DNA of 35,270 bases from a virus, in the IMG/VR virus record IMGVR_UViG_3300046011_000746, positions 1 through 35,270 of that record, one strand, 5' to 3'. Within the stretch, counting starts at the first letter, position 1; every line of letters begins with the position of its first letter. Position numbers and translations under genes: made by a program. Below the pieces are notes generated by a model, which was not told the origin of the DNA, made no database searches, and was given only the letters and a program-made list of their open reading frames with translations. Positions 6,673 to 15,106 of the stretch are shown here, piece by piece.

Positions 6673-7271
6673 TGAGAGTACTAATAGCTGGCTTGATATA
6701 TGGCAAAAGACCTAGATCAGTCATTATAGATAATTGCACAAAGACTGGCTATTATGCTGAAACTATCTTAATTGATGTTGAAGGCATTGCCAATGCAATG
6801 AATGAAGCTATTGACATTGCTGGCGTTGATGGCTATGATGCAATTGCTTATCTAGCAAATGACATCATTGAGCCAGAGAACTGGCTTGCTAAAAAAGTAG
6901 AGGCTTTGCAGACTTACCCAGATGCCGGCATTGTGGCAAGCAGCTTGGACAGAGAAAGGCGTGGCATAAAGAGTCAGCATATCATAAGCAACTGGCTACT
7001 TAGTATGAAGGTAGTTGATAAGATCGGCATCTTTAATGAGTCCATGTTTCCTTATGGGCCTATTGATCTGGACTATTGTGAGAGGGCCAACATAGCTGGA
7101 TTTAATACCTACTATGTGATGGACTGCTTGGCAGAGCATATAGGCGGACACGCAAGCGGTGACGAGTATGGGTATAACAAGACCGAACTATTACAAAAGA
7201 ACTGGGCCAAGCATGAAGCTGACATAAGAGGCTATCGCGATGGCACTAAAAATATAAAACTATGGAAATAA
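6672..7271 (+). CDS. GT-A fold glycosyltransferase, GT2-like
   Basis: I start at ATG 6672, which shares one base with the preceding stop, giving 199 residues. YLANDIIEPENWLAKKVEALQ (60-80) contains the ND pair (63-64) in the place of the DxD-type motif. YPDAGIVAS follows, and GPIDLDYCERANIAGFNTYYV (129-149) with His156 resembles the acceptor/base region (ED-like) of GT2 enzymes. It is short and lacks a full N-terminal nucleotide-binding strand pattern, so it may be a reduced enzyme. It overlaps the terminase small subunit by 10 bp. Confidence 0.7.
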   Translation: MRVLIAGLIYGKRPRSVIIDNCTKTGYYAETILIDVEGIANAMNEAIDIAGVDGYDAIAYLANDIIEPENWLAKKVEALQTYPDAGIVASSLDRERRGIKSQHIISNWLLSMKVVDKIGIFNESMFPYGPIDLDYCERANIAGFNTYYVMDCLAEHIGGHASGDEYGYNKTELLQKNWAKHEADIRGYRDGTKNIKLWK

Positions 7272-7690
7272 GAGAAAGCGTGACTAGAAAGTTTAAGGAC
7301 ATAGATGAAGAGAAATTGATGGAGTTGGCCTTTGCATATTGCGACAATTGCATGGAGGGCCAAAAGCAAGTGGCAACTGGATCGGGCAAGATTGTCGAGA
7401 TTAGAGATCGCTTTGTGCCAACGATTGACTATTTCTTAGATCATTGGTTAAGAAAGCATGACTTTGAATTTTACACAAGAATGGGCCTTTGGAAAATTAG
7501 ACAAGATCCTACGCATCCTTATCATGAGGTGGCTAATAGGATTGTATTTATGTTTAAGTCATTGGCTATTGATATTGTAGCAAATGAAGGCAAGGCAATT
7601 TTCTATGCTAAGAATGCACTCGGCATGACTGATCGCGCAACTACTGAAAATACAAACATAGAAACAATCACAATCAAGTATGAATCTTGA
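7262..7690 (+). CDS. terS: Terminase small subunit (gp3-like DNA packaging protein)
   Basis: The 142-residue protein ends with FKSLAIDIVANEGKAIFYAKNALGMTDR, the helical C-terminal pattern (KxxxFxxKNxxGxxD) of gp3-like small terminases. The middle part reads VPTIDYFLDHWLRKHDFEFYTRMGLWKIR, as in the same group. Small subunits bind the packaging start site and hand DNA to the large subunit. Its position directly before the large subunit, with an 11-bp overlap, supports the call. Confidence 0.8.
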   Translation: MEIRESVTRKFKDIDEEKLMELAFAYCDNCMEGQKQVATGSGKIVEIRDRFVPTIDYFLDHWLRKHDFEFYTRMGLWKIRQDPTHPYHEVANRIVFMFKSLAIDIVANEGKAIFYAKNALGMTDRATTENTNIETITIKYES

Positions 7691-8846
7691 TATAAAACTA
7701 CCTAAGCCACACCCAGCACAAAAGCAAGTGCTTGACTCGGAGGCTCGTTTTAGAGTGATGATGTGTGGTAGAAGGTTTGGCAAGTCATTGATCAGTCAAA
7801 ACATATCTATTGAGACCGGATTGAAGAGACAACATGTTGCATACATCACGCCAACCTATCAGCTTGGCAAGATGTTTTTTAAAGAGATTTGCAAGATATT
7901 ACCAGACAAGGTTTATAAAAAGAATGAGACTGATTTGCTTATTGACTTTGTCACTGGCGGATCAGTTCGCTTTTATACTGGTGAGAGATTGGATGCAATG
8001 CGTGGTACTAAGTATCATCTAGTGATCATAGATGAGGCATCCTACATTCCAAATCTAGAGGATGGTTGGAATAATTCAATAAGACCTACGCTTACTGACT
8101 ACAAAGGCAAGGCTATATTTTTAAGCACGCCAAGAGGCAAGAATTACTTTTATAGCATGTTTATGCGTGGCGGTGAGCCTAATTGGGAATCGTTTAAATT
8201 TACTACCTATGACAATCCACACATTGATCCCACTGAGATTGACGCAGCAGCAGCACAACTACCAGCAGTGGTATTCAAGCAAGAGTACATGGCCGATCCT
8301 ATGGAAAATGCAGCCAACCCTTTTGGCAGTGATTTTATATACGCTTGCACCAGAGAAACAAAAGGCATAGCTGCTTATTACGGCATTGACTTAGCCAAGT
8401 CTGTTGACTGGTCAGTGATCATAGGCATGGACAAGCAAGGCAATGTGGTACACTTTGAGCGCTTTCAAAAAGACTGGATGCAGACTAAAGAGACAATCTT
8501 AAGATTGCCAAAGAATCTGCCGATCGTAATTGATAGCACTGGTGTGGGTGATGCCATAGTTGAAGAGTTACAAAAGAAGTTCACACAAATGCACGGCTTT
8601 AAATTCACGGCTACAAGCAAGCAGCAATTGCTTGAGTCATTAAGCAGCGCCATTCAAACTAAGTCGATCAGCTATCCAGATGGCCCGATCAAACAAGAGT
8701 TGGAGGTATTTGAGTACACATTCACACCAACTGGTGTGCGTTACTCTGCACCGCAAGGCTTTCATGATGACTGCGTGATTGCTTTGGCCCTAGCAAACAA
8801 ATGCCGTATTGATCATAAACAAGTGGGCAAGTACCATGTCATCTAA
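7680..8846 (+). CDS. terL: Terminase large subunit
   Basis: The 388-residue product has both domains of the packaging motor. The ATPase part has Walker A CGRRFGKS (29-36), Walker B HLVIIDEAS with D118 and E119, and the coupling motif FLSTPRGKN. The nuclease part has the RNase H-like acidic residues D237 (YYGIDLAKS), D285 (VIDSTGVGD) and D363/D364 (GFHDDCVIALALA). The length is at the short end for the family but complete. It cleaves concatemers and pumps DNA into the prohead through the portal encoded at 21192, far from it, which is an unusual separation. Confidence 0.95.
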   Translation: MNLDIKLPKPHPAQKQVLDSEARFRVMMCGRRFGKSLISQNISIETGLKRQHVAYITPTYQLGKMFFKEICKILPDKVYKKNETDLLIDFVTGGSVRFYTGERLDAMRGTKYHLVIIDEASYIPNLEDGWNNSIRPTLTDYKGKAIFLSTPRGKNYFYSMFMRGGEPNWESFKFTTYDNPHIDPTEIDAAAAQLPAVVFKQEYMADPMENAANPFGSDFIYACTRETKGIAAYYGIDLAKSVDWSVIIGMDKQGNVVHFERFQKDWMQTKETILRLPKNLPIVIDSTGVGDAIVEELQKKFTQMHGFKFTATSKQQLLESLSSAIQTKSISYPDGPIKQELEVFEYTFTPTGVRYSAPQGFHDDCVIALALANKCRIDHKQVGKYHVI

Positions 8847-8865
8847 TAAATATATTTAATAAAGT

Positions 8866-9504
8866 ATGAAGTTAACTATTGACAAATTCCAAAAGCTGCA
8901 AAGCATAGCAACACTTGAGACAGATGAATTTTTAAAGGCAACTAGGCTAGTGCAAGTATTGCTTGATAAAAGCGAGGCAGAGATTGACGCTATGCCAATA
9001 AAGAAATTTGCAGTTTTATGTCAAAAGCTACATAAGGCATTTGATGTAAAAGTAAACGAGGCAACCATGGCAAAGCCTAAGCAGATCATATATTGCAATA
9101 ACAAGTTGTATCATTTAAACTTTGACATAAAGCCTCCTTTTAATACTGGGCGATATATTGAAGTCTTGACATTTAGCAAAGATGATCCTATTATGAACAT
9201 GCACAATATTCTTGCTAGCATTTGTACACCTATGAAATGGAGTTGGCTCAAGTTTAATTTTGTCAAGCAAAAGTACGATGTGTCAAAGCATGAGGAATAT
9301 GCAAACGATATGAGACAAGCAAACTTTAAGCACGGATATTTCGCAATGGTTTTTTTTTATCATGTCTTAAAAGTTTCAACGGACAATACGATGGATTGTT
9401 TGACGGCGCAGATGAATTTGAGGAAACTAGACAAAAAAAGAGTGCAACAATTGAGGAAAATTTTGCAAGCAATTGGGGGTGGGTATTCAATGCAAAGCAA
9501 GTAA
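8866..9504 (+). CDS. Probable tail assembly chaperone, zero-frame product
   Basis: The 212-residue frame starts MKLTIDKFQKLQSIATLETDE after a TATTTAATAAAGT leader. The N-terminal 164 residues look like a phage tail assembly chaperone: small, helical, charged, with no enzyme motif. At 9350-9358 there is a run of nine T where a -1 shift leads into a second open frame (9330-9641) with a more protein-like ending. The residues after the run in this frame are Lys/Arg-rich and may be the short form or simply non-conserved. The gene lies at the start of the tail block, but the tape measure gene is 6.5 kb downstream rather than next to it. Confidence 0.6.
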   Translation: MKLTIDKFQKLQSIATLETDEFLKATRLVQVLLDKSEAEIDAMPIKKFAVLCQKLHKAFDVKVNEATMAKPKQIIYCNNKLYHLNFDIKPPFNTGRYIEVLTFSKDDPIMNMHNILASICTPMKWSWLKFNFVKQKYDVSKHEEYANDMRQANFKHGYFAMVFFYHVLKVSTDNTMDCLTAQMNLRKLDKKRVQQLRKILQAIGGGYSMQSK

Positions 9505-9641
9505 GTGAGTTTGAGGCAATACCTTTAGATCAAGTTTATGACTTATCAGTTATTCAATTTCTTAATGATTTGTCTTATTTAAAAAGTAAAAAGCAACTAG
9601 ATGAGCATCAATATAAACAAAGCACAAGCGGACTTTCTTAG
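9330..9641 (+). CDS. Frameshift extension of the tail assembly chaperone (-1 frame)
   Basis: This frame is open from after the stop at 9327-9329 to 9641 and has no good start of its own, so it is probably reached by a -1 shift on the T9 run at 9350-9358. The fused product would span 8866-9641, about 258 residues. The extension contains NWGWVFNAKQVSEFEAIPLDQVYDLSVIQFLNDLSYLKSKK, whose Trp-Gly-Trp and LSYLK pattern recalls the C-terminal region of Bacteroidota phage tail proteins, and it is clearly the constrained frame here. A sequencing indel in the homopolymer would give the same picture. Confidence 0.65.
   Translation, partial: ARIFRNGFFLSCLKSFNGQYDGLFDGADEFEETRQKKSATIEENFASNWGWVFNAKQVSEFEAIPLDQVYDLSVIQFLNDLSYLKSKKQLDEHQYKQSTSGLS
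9350..9358 (+). other. T9 slippery run, candidate -1 ribosomal frameshift site
   Basis: In the zero frame the codons are GTT TTT TTT TAT (9349-9360); slipping back one base gives TTT TTT TTA and continues in the conserved frame. The run lies inside the window where both frames are open (9330-9504). I did not identify a strong downstream pseudoknot or stem-loop. Confidence 0.55.
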
Positions 9642-10257
9642 GGAAGGTGGCGATTTTGGTGGCACTGACATCATAGAGTTTGGTGTGGTAAATGGCGTGC
9701 TTGAGCAATATGGTGAGGAATTTCTAAAAAATATTAGCTATTTTGCCAACAATAAAGGCGTTGTCGGTAGCGGTGATTTGCTTAGTAATATGATCCCAGA
9801 AATCATTGAGCAAAATGGTGCAACTATCTTTAGACTAAGGATGCTTGACTATTATGACTATCCCAATGAGGGGGTAAAAGGTGTTGATAGTTCAACAAAT
9901 GCACCTAAGTCACCATATCAATACAAAAACTATGGCATGCCAGCAAGCGGCCGAGCATCGCTAAAAAAATACATACAGAGTGGAAAGGCGAAGATTACAA
10001 GTGTGATGAATGACAAGGCATTAGGTAAAGGCGGTGAAAGAATAGGCGTAAGCTTTAGCAAAAAAGGATCTTTAATTGATAGGCAAGTTGAGACTTTATC
10101 TTACTTAATTAAAAAGTTTGGTATAAAGACAACTAACTATTTCACGGATGCCTTTAACAAAACCTTTGAGAATTTTGAGGTCAAGATGGCTGAGGCAGTT
10201 GAATCGGACATTGTGATCACATTTGAGAGAATTAATTTGAATAAAAGTAATAAATAA
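9601..10257 (+). CDS. Putative minor tail or tail-completion protein
   Basis: The 218-residue product has no enzyme motif. It has a helical N-terminus and a middle part with YQYKNYGMPASGRASLKKYI and GKGGERIGVSFSKKGSLIDRQVETLSYLIKK, compatible with an HK97 gp10-like or other tail-completion protein that acts on the head-tail interface. It overlaps the frameshift extension by 41 bp and shares one base with the next start, so it belongs to the tail operon. The functional assignment is from context only. Confidence 0.5.
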   Translation: MSININKAQADFLREGGDFGGTDIIEFGVVNGVLEQYGEEFLKNISYFANNKGVVGSGDLLSNMIPEIIEQNGATIFRLRMLDYYDYPNEGVKGVDSSTNAPKSPYQYKNYGMPASGRASLKKYIQSGKAKITSVMNDKALGKGGERIGVSFSKKGSLIDRQVETLSYLIKKFGIKTTNYFTDAFNKTFENFEVKMAEAVESDIVITFERINLNKSNK

Positions 10258-11387
10258 TGGCAATAACAAACTTAGGTTATCCAAGTGGCAGTCCATCGGT
10301 GCAAGACACTCTTTGGCATATCTTTGACTCAAACATAACAAGCGCAGACTTGAAATATGTTGTTGATCTTTATGTTGGCGGTGTGCAGCAAGTAAGAGTT
10401 AAGCTTTACCCAGAGCCAGTGACCGGCATAGGTTATTTTGATGCTGGGCCTATTGTGCGTAACACAATGACTTACCAGTGGCTAACACCTAACACAAACG
10501 TATTGATGTGCGAGCCAAATGTAAGCGGAGAAATAGCACAGACTTATCAATATAGGATCGGTGAGGAATATAGCGGAGTGACTTATTTAAACTTAGCAAG
10601 TGGCAACGTAACTGCCTACAATTTTGTGGCTCCTACATTTGAGCGCAAGGTGGCAGATTTAAGCGCATACAATGGCAAAGCATTAAGCAATAGACCAAAC
10701 GAAATAAACGCAGCACTAGGTGACAATATCTACATAGGTGCGAAGGATGTGAGCGGATTTGTTGTGTCAACTTATAATTTTAGCAATGTAAAGATTGCAG
10801 ATACTACTTATTCGCTTGGAGGCACTAAGGCATTTGCCCAGCTTAATGTAGGATCGCCGGCATTAAACAACCCAAGTGCCGTGATCACATCATCTGTTAA
10901 ATACTACACGATCACTCTAGGCACTAGCACATATAGAGTCAATATGGAGTGCAATCCTAAATATACTAGCTACAACCTACATTTTATGAATCATCTAGGC
11001 ATGTTCGACACTGCCAAGTTTGATCTAGCATCTAGGCTAACAATGGATGTACAAAGAAAGTCTTATGAAAAAAGAGACTACACTTTTGGCGCGTCATCTG
11101 TTACTTATTATGATGCCAATAAAAAGTATGTTGATAGCAAGGTGAACTATCTAAATAAAAAGGATCATGCCTATAAGCTTACAATGAATGCACCGACAGA
11201 TAGTCAATTTGAATGGCTTGCAGAGTTAATTGACTCGCCTCAAGTTTACTTTGAGATGGATGGTTATTTTTATCCAGTAAGCATTAAGAATACAAATTTT
11301 GAATATAGCAAATATGTCAACAATAGATTAAGAGTTTTTGAGGTAGAGATTGACATTAATCAAACACGCTTTAGCCAATTAAGATAA
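10257..11387 (+). CDS. Beta-rich tail protein, possible distal tail protein
   Basis: The 376-residue protein is dominated by alternating beta-type sequence (for example VRVKLYPEPVTGIGYFDAGPIV and VFEVEIDINQTRF) with no signal peptide, membrane segment or enzyme motif. A region around 240-270, YNLHFMNHLGMFDTAKFDLASR, resembles tail proteins located upstream of the tail-tip gene in Bacteroidota siphophages. One base separates it from the giant threonine-rich protein, so the two probably assemble together at the tail end. Distal-tail identity is inferred from position and fold type, not from a motif. Confidence 0.5.
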   Translation: MAITNLGYPSGSPSVQDTLWHIFDSNITSADLKYVVDLYVGGVQQVRVKLYPEPVTGIGYFDAGPIVRNTMTYQWLTPNTNVLMCEPNVSGEIAQTYQYRIGEEYSGVTYLNLASGNVTAYNFVAPTFERKVADLSAYNGKALSNRPNEINAALGDNIYIGAKDVSGFVVSTYNFSNVKIADTTYSLGGTKAFAQLNVGSPALNNPSAVITSSVKYYTITLGTSTYRVNMECNPKYTSYNLHFMNHLGMFDTAKFDLASRLTMDVQRKSYEKRDYTFGASSVTYYDANKKYVDSKVNYLNKKDHAYKLTMNAPTDSQFEWLAELIDSPQVYFEMDGYFYPVSIKNTNFEYSKYVNNRLRVFEVEIDINQTRFSQLR

Positions 11388-11388
11388 C

Positions 11389-14300
11389 ATGACTAGAATA
11401 TTTATTGAAGGATATGAACTTGATTTGACGCAAGGCTTAAGCAACCAGATTACTTATGCCATTGATGATCTACAAAACTTAGATAGCAAAAGCACCAGCT
11501 TTACAAAAACAATAATATTGCCCGGCACTGCTAATAATAATAAATTGCTAGGCAATATCTTTGATTTTAACAATGCTAATTTTGACAATCCTCTTGATCC
11601 GAATGTGCTTGCAAATTTTAACGCAGCACGTAATGCATCGGCAAGAATAGAGATTGACGGATTGCAGATCATGAAAGGTATTTTGCGCTTACTTGAGATC
11701 GTACATGTTGACGGAGCAATTGAATATGAGTGCGCATTATTTGGTGAATTAGGCGGATTTATAAATGCACTTGGCAATAAAAGACTTGAGGACTTAGACT
11801 TTAGCGCTTACAATCACACATACTCTTATGCAAATATTGTGTCAAGCTGGAATACAAGTGGCAGCACTAGCTATTGCTATCCTTTGATTGACTATGGCAA
11901 TGTAAGTACTGACAAAGTAAATTTTCAATATAAGACATTTAAGCCAGCATTATTTGTGCGTGAATACCTAGATAAGATTTTTACTGGCAGTGGCTATACT
12001 TATGAATGCGATTTGTTTAATACTAATGATTTTAGAAAACTAATTGTGCCTAACAATTCAAAGCAATTAACTAAAGAGACTAATAATGTGCTTGCTTTGT
12101 CAAAGGCAATAGTTCAAGCAATGAATACTGGTGGCTCTCAAGACTTTGTAAGTTATGAGACTAAGGTAGGATCTTTATTCACTGCCAGTATTAGTGATAC
12201 TTTATTTACTTATAATGGTACGCCTACGCTTACTACTAATTTAACAATTGAACTTTTTGGTGATTATACTTTAGCTAGAAGGCCATTAACAATAGCAGTT
12301 TTGAAAAATGGAGTTGCAATATCTGGATCAAGTCAAACTTATAATGGCACTGATTTGCTTTATTATAATAAATCTTTATCTGTTACCCTAGCAACAAATG
12401 ATACTTTAAGAGTAAGGACAAGCTGCATACTTGATGATGGTGATGAGGTTAATGTGAGCGAAAGTACAATAAATGTAATAAACGATGTTGCAACAACTGC
12501 GCCTATTGAATTAGGTGATACAATGGTAATCAATAACACAATCCCAAAAGGTATATTTCAAAAAGACTTTGTGACATCCATCATGAAGATGTATAATTTG
12601 ATGATCATTGAAGATAAATATAAGACAAATCATTTAGTGATTAAGCCTTATGTTGATTTTTACACTGGTACGATTGTTGATTGGAGTGACAAGTTAGATC
12701 ATAGCAAAGCAATTAAGATCAAGCCAATGAGTGAGATCAATGCTAGATATTACAATTTTAAATATAAACAAGACAATGATTTTTACAATGAAGATTATCG
12801 CAAGAAATTTAATGAGGGATATGGTGATAGGGTGTACGATAATGGTCTTGAATTTGCTAAAGATACTGAGAGTGTTGAAATAATATTTGCGTCATCACCT
12901 TTGTTTGGCACAAGTACAACTGATAAAGTTTTTCCAGCTATTTATAAAAAATCCGACAATAATAGCAAAGAGGATCCTATGGATCATATCATGCGTATTA
13001 TGCAAATAAATAAAATTACTGGTGTTACAAGTTGGAGCATTTTAAATGGAGCGACTAACTTAGGATCAAACACTGCGTATTTATTTTGTGGACATTTAAA
13101 CAATCCAACAACGCCAAATATTGACATAAACTTTGGCGCACCACAACAATTGTTTTTTAACTTGACAAGTGGTGATTTAAGCTACAACTTATTTAATGTT
13201 TACTACTCGCCTTATATGGCAGAAATCACTGATAAAGATAGCCGTTTACTAACCGGCTTTTTTGATTTAACGGAATTAGACATTTTTAATATAGATTTTG
13301 CAAAGTATTATTTTATTGATGGCGGACTTTATAGACTTATAAAAGTGTACGATTATAGTCCAGAAAACAATGATACTACAAAAGTTGATTTGTTAAGAGT
13401 GATTGATGCAGTTGGTACTAATTTTGTACCATCAACTACAACTACTACAACTACTACAAGTACAACTACAACAACTACTACTTTAGCTACTTTTGAAGCA
13501 TCTTATAGTATGGTAAGTGCTTATGATGTTTGTAATAATGTTTGTAATAACCCAGCAAGACCAGTAGAAATATTTACGATTAAAAATGGTGGTAATACAT
13601 TTTGTACTGCTGAAACTTTAACAAGTCCTCTAATTTCAAATGGTACTATTAGTGGTACTTTTTGGATAAGTCAATGCACTGGTACAAGTAGAGAATTTAT
13701 GGTAATTCTTGAAAGCGGTCAATTTGTGGCAGCATACAGATATTTAAATTGTCAAACTTGTCCGGCCGCAACAACTACTACCACTACAACAACAACTAGC
13801 ACAACAACTACTACCACAACGGCAGCGCCTACAACAACTACTACCACAACGGCAGCGCCTACAACAACAACTACAAGTACAACTACAACTACTACAACTT
13901 ATAGTCCAGATCCTTGTGCTTGCGTAATGGTTAACTTTAGTTCTGTTGGTGGCGAAGTAGCAACGTTTAATTGCTTTGGTCAAAACGAAAACTATGTTTA
14001 TTCTACCGGAGGTATTAAATACCTTTGTGCTGCAATAATTGGCGGACTTTTACAAGCTGAAATTGTATCTGGAACTGGTACGATAGAGAATGTAGGAAAT
14101 TGCAAGACTGGCACTTGTCCGCCTCCGCCTACAACAACTACTACTACAACGGCAGCGCCTACAACAACAACTACAAGTACTACGACAACTACTACAACGG
14201 CAGCGCCAACAACAACTACTAGTACAACAACAACTACTACTACACCTCCGCCTACAACTACTACTAGTACAACAACAACTACCACTACGCTTCCGCCTAC

Positions 14301-15093
14301 AACAACTACTAGTACAACAACAACTACAACAACTTATGCTCCAATTGGATTAACTGCGACACCGGGTTGTAGCGGCGGTGCTGGCACTGGTACAATTACT
14401 GCTAATGGATTTAACGGAGGTAGTGAAAGTTTTGAGTATATTGCTATCAGTTCAACATCAAGTAGTGATGCGCTTAGTAGATTAGACAATTCAGCAACTA
14501 GAACATTTTTAGGAGGTGCTACTGAATTTACATATACTATGCTTGCAAATGCAACATATTATGTTGCGATTATGGATAATGTAGGTAATAAAGGGGTAAG
14601 CTCAGGATCGGTTGTAAATTGTGTTACTACAACTACTACAACAACAACTACAAGTACTACAACTACTACAACAACGGCTCCGCCTACAACAACAACTACA
14701 AGTACTACAACTACTACAACAACGGCTCCGCCTACAACTACAACAACAAGTACTACAACAACTACTACAACGCTAGGTTATGCTTTTGTTGATATTGCTA
14801 ATGACACGGCTGGTACAAGTATTACTAATATTACAATAGGCGGAGTGCAAGTTGATGGTGCAGTATTTCCAATAGTTGCTGGTGATGGAGCATCTGCTAC
14901 AACTACGCAAATTGGTGCATCTAGAACAATTGTAGTATCTTACACAAATGTAAGTGGTGACTCTGTCGAGGTAATTGATACTGCATCAAATCTTAATTGT
15001 GCAAGTGCAACGTCAACAAGTAGGTCATTTGCTGGACAAGTTGTAAACGATGGCGGCACATTAACGATTGCAATGTTTGACGGAACTTGCTAA
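11389..15093 (+). CDS. Tail-tip/adhesion protein with four threonine-rich tracts
   Basis: The protein has 1234 residues. Residues 1 to about 680 form a tail-tip-like part; the start has STSFTKTIILPGTANN, a pattern I recall from Bacteroidota phage tail proteins. After that, four tracts made almost only of Thr, with Ser, Ala and Pro punctuation, alternate with four compact modules. The tracts are encoded at about 13434-13485, 13768-13899, 14128-14337 and 14623-14774. The modules at 13487-13767 and 13900-14127 are Cys-rich (CNNVCNN, NCQTC; CAC, NCKTGTC). Those at 14344-14622 and 14776-15093 look like small beta-sandwich domains. This mucin-like layout suggests extended, possibly O-glycosylated stalks holding host-binding modules. 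The next gene encodes a glycosyltransferase. Confidence 0.75.
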   Translation: MTRIFIEGYELDLTQGLSNQITYAIDDLQNLDSKSTSFTKTIILPGTANNNKLLGNIFDFNNANFDNPLDPNVLANFNAARNASARIEIDGLQIMKGILRLLEIVHVDGAIEYECALFGELGGFINALGNKRLEDLDFSAYNHTYSYANIVSSWNTSGSTSYCYPLIDYGNVSTDKVNFQYKTFKPALFVREYLDKIFTGSGYTYECDLFNTNDFRKLIVPNNSKQLTKETNNVLALSKAIVQAMNTGGSQDFVSYETKVGSLFTASISDTLFTYNGTPTLTTNLTIELFGDYTLARRPLTIAVLKNGVAISGSSQTYNGTDLLYYNKSLSVTLATNDTLRVRTSCILDDGDEVNVSESTINVINDVATTAPIELGDTMVINNTIPKGIFQKDFVTSIMKMYNLMIIEDKYKTNHLVIKPYVDFYTGTIVDWSDKLDHSKAIKIKPMSEINARYYNFKYKQDNDFYNEDYRKKFNEGYGDRVYDNGLEFAKDTESVEIIFASSPLFGTSTTDKVFPAIYKKSDNNSKEDPMDHIMRIMQINKITGVTSWSILNGATNLGSNTAYLFCGHLNNPTTPNIDINFGAPQQLFFNLTSGDLSYNLFNVYYSPYMAEITDKDSRLLTGFFDLTELDIFNIDFAKYYFIDGGLYRLIKVYDYSPENNDTTKVDLLRVIDAVGTNFVPSTTTTTTTTSTTTTTTTLATFEASYSMVSAYDVCNNVCNNPARPVEIFTIKNGGNTFCTAETLTSPLISNGTISGTFWISQCTGTSREFMVILESGQFVAAYRYLNCQTCPAATTTTTTTTTSTTTTTTTAAPTTTTTTTAAPTTTTTSTTTTTTTYSPDPCACVMVNFSSVGGEVATFNCFGQNENYVYSTGGIKYLCAAIIGGLLQAEIVSGTGTIENVGNCKTGTCPPPPTTTTTTTAAPTTTTTSTTTTTTTAAPTTTTSTTTTTTTPPPTTTTSTTTTTTTLPPTTTTSTTTTTTTYAPIGLTATPGCSGGAGTGTITANGFNGGSESFEYIAISSTSSSDALSRLDNSATRTFLGGATEFTYTMLANATYYVAIMDNVGNKGVSSGSVVNCVTTTTTTTTTSTTTTTTTAPPTTTTTSTTTTTTTAPPTTTTTSTTTTTTTLGYAFVDIANDTAGTSITNITIGGVQVDGAVFPIVAGDGASATTTQIGASRTIVVSYTNVSGDSVEVIDTASNLNCASATSTSRSFAGQVVNDGGTLTIAMFDGTC
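14636..14774 (+). repeat. 48-bp tandem repeat coding for threonine tract 4
   Basis: The word CAAGTACTAC recurs at 14651, 14699 and 14747, exactly 48 bp apart. The first two units are nearly identical over their whole length, including the GGCTCCGCCT segment; the third differs slightly. Each unit encodes 16 residues of the type TTTTTSTTTTTTTAPP. Tracts 2 and 3 also contain shorter repeated units ending in GGCAGCGCCT. Such arrays can change length by slippage or recombination without shifting the frame. Confidence 0.85.
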
Positions 15094-15106
15094 TAAAAAA
15101 AACAAT

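Noticed and set aside
13744-14285. Minus-strand Cys/Arg-rich and Val-rich open frames
   Set aside because: They are antisense shadows of the ACA/ACT threonine codon runs; the composition follows mechanically from the plus-strand repeat.
13434-15093. Diversity-generating retroelement target in the modular tail protein
   Set aside because: No reverse transcriptase gene and no template/variable repeat pair with adenine-specific differences are visible.
14776-15093. Host-type O-glycosylation motifs (D-T-A) in the last module
   Set aside because: Two D-T-A triplets occur, matching the Bacteroidota D-[ST]-[AILVMT] site, but that pathway acts in the periplasm and a virion protein assembles in the cytoplasm; two short matches are also expected by chance.
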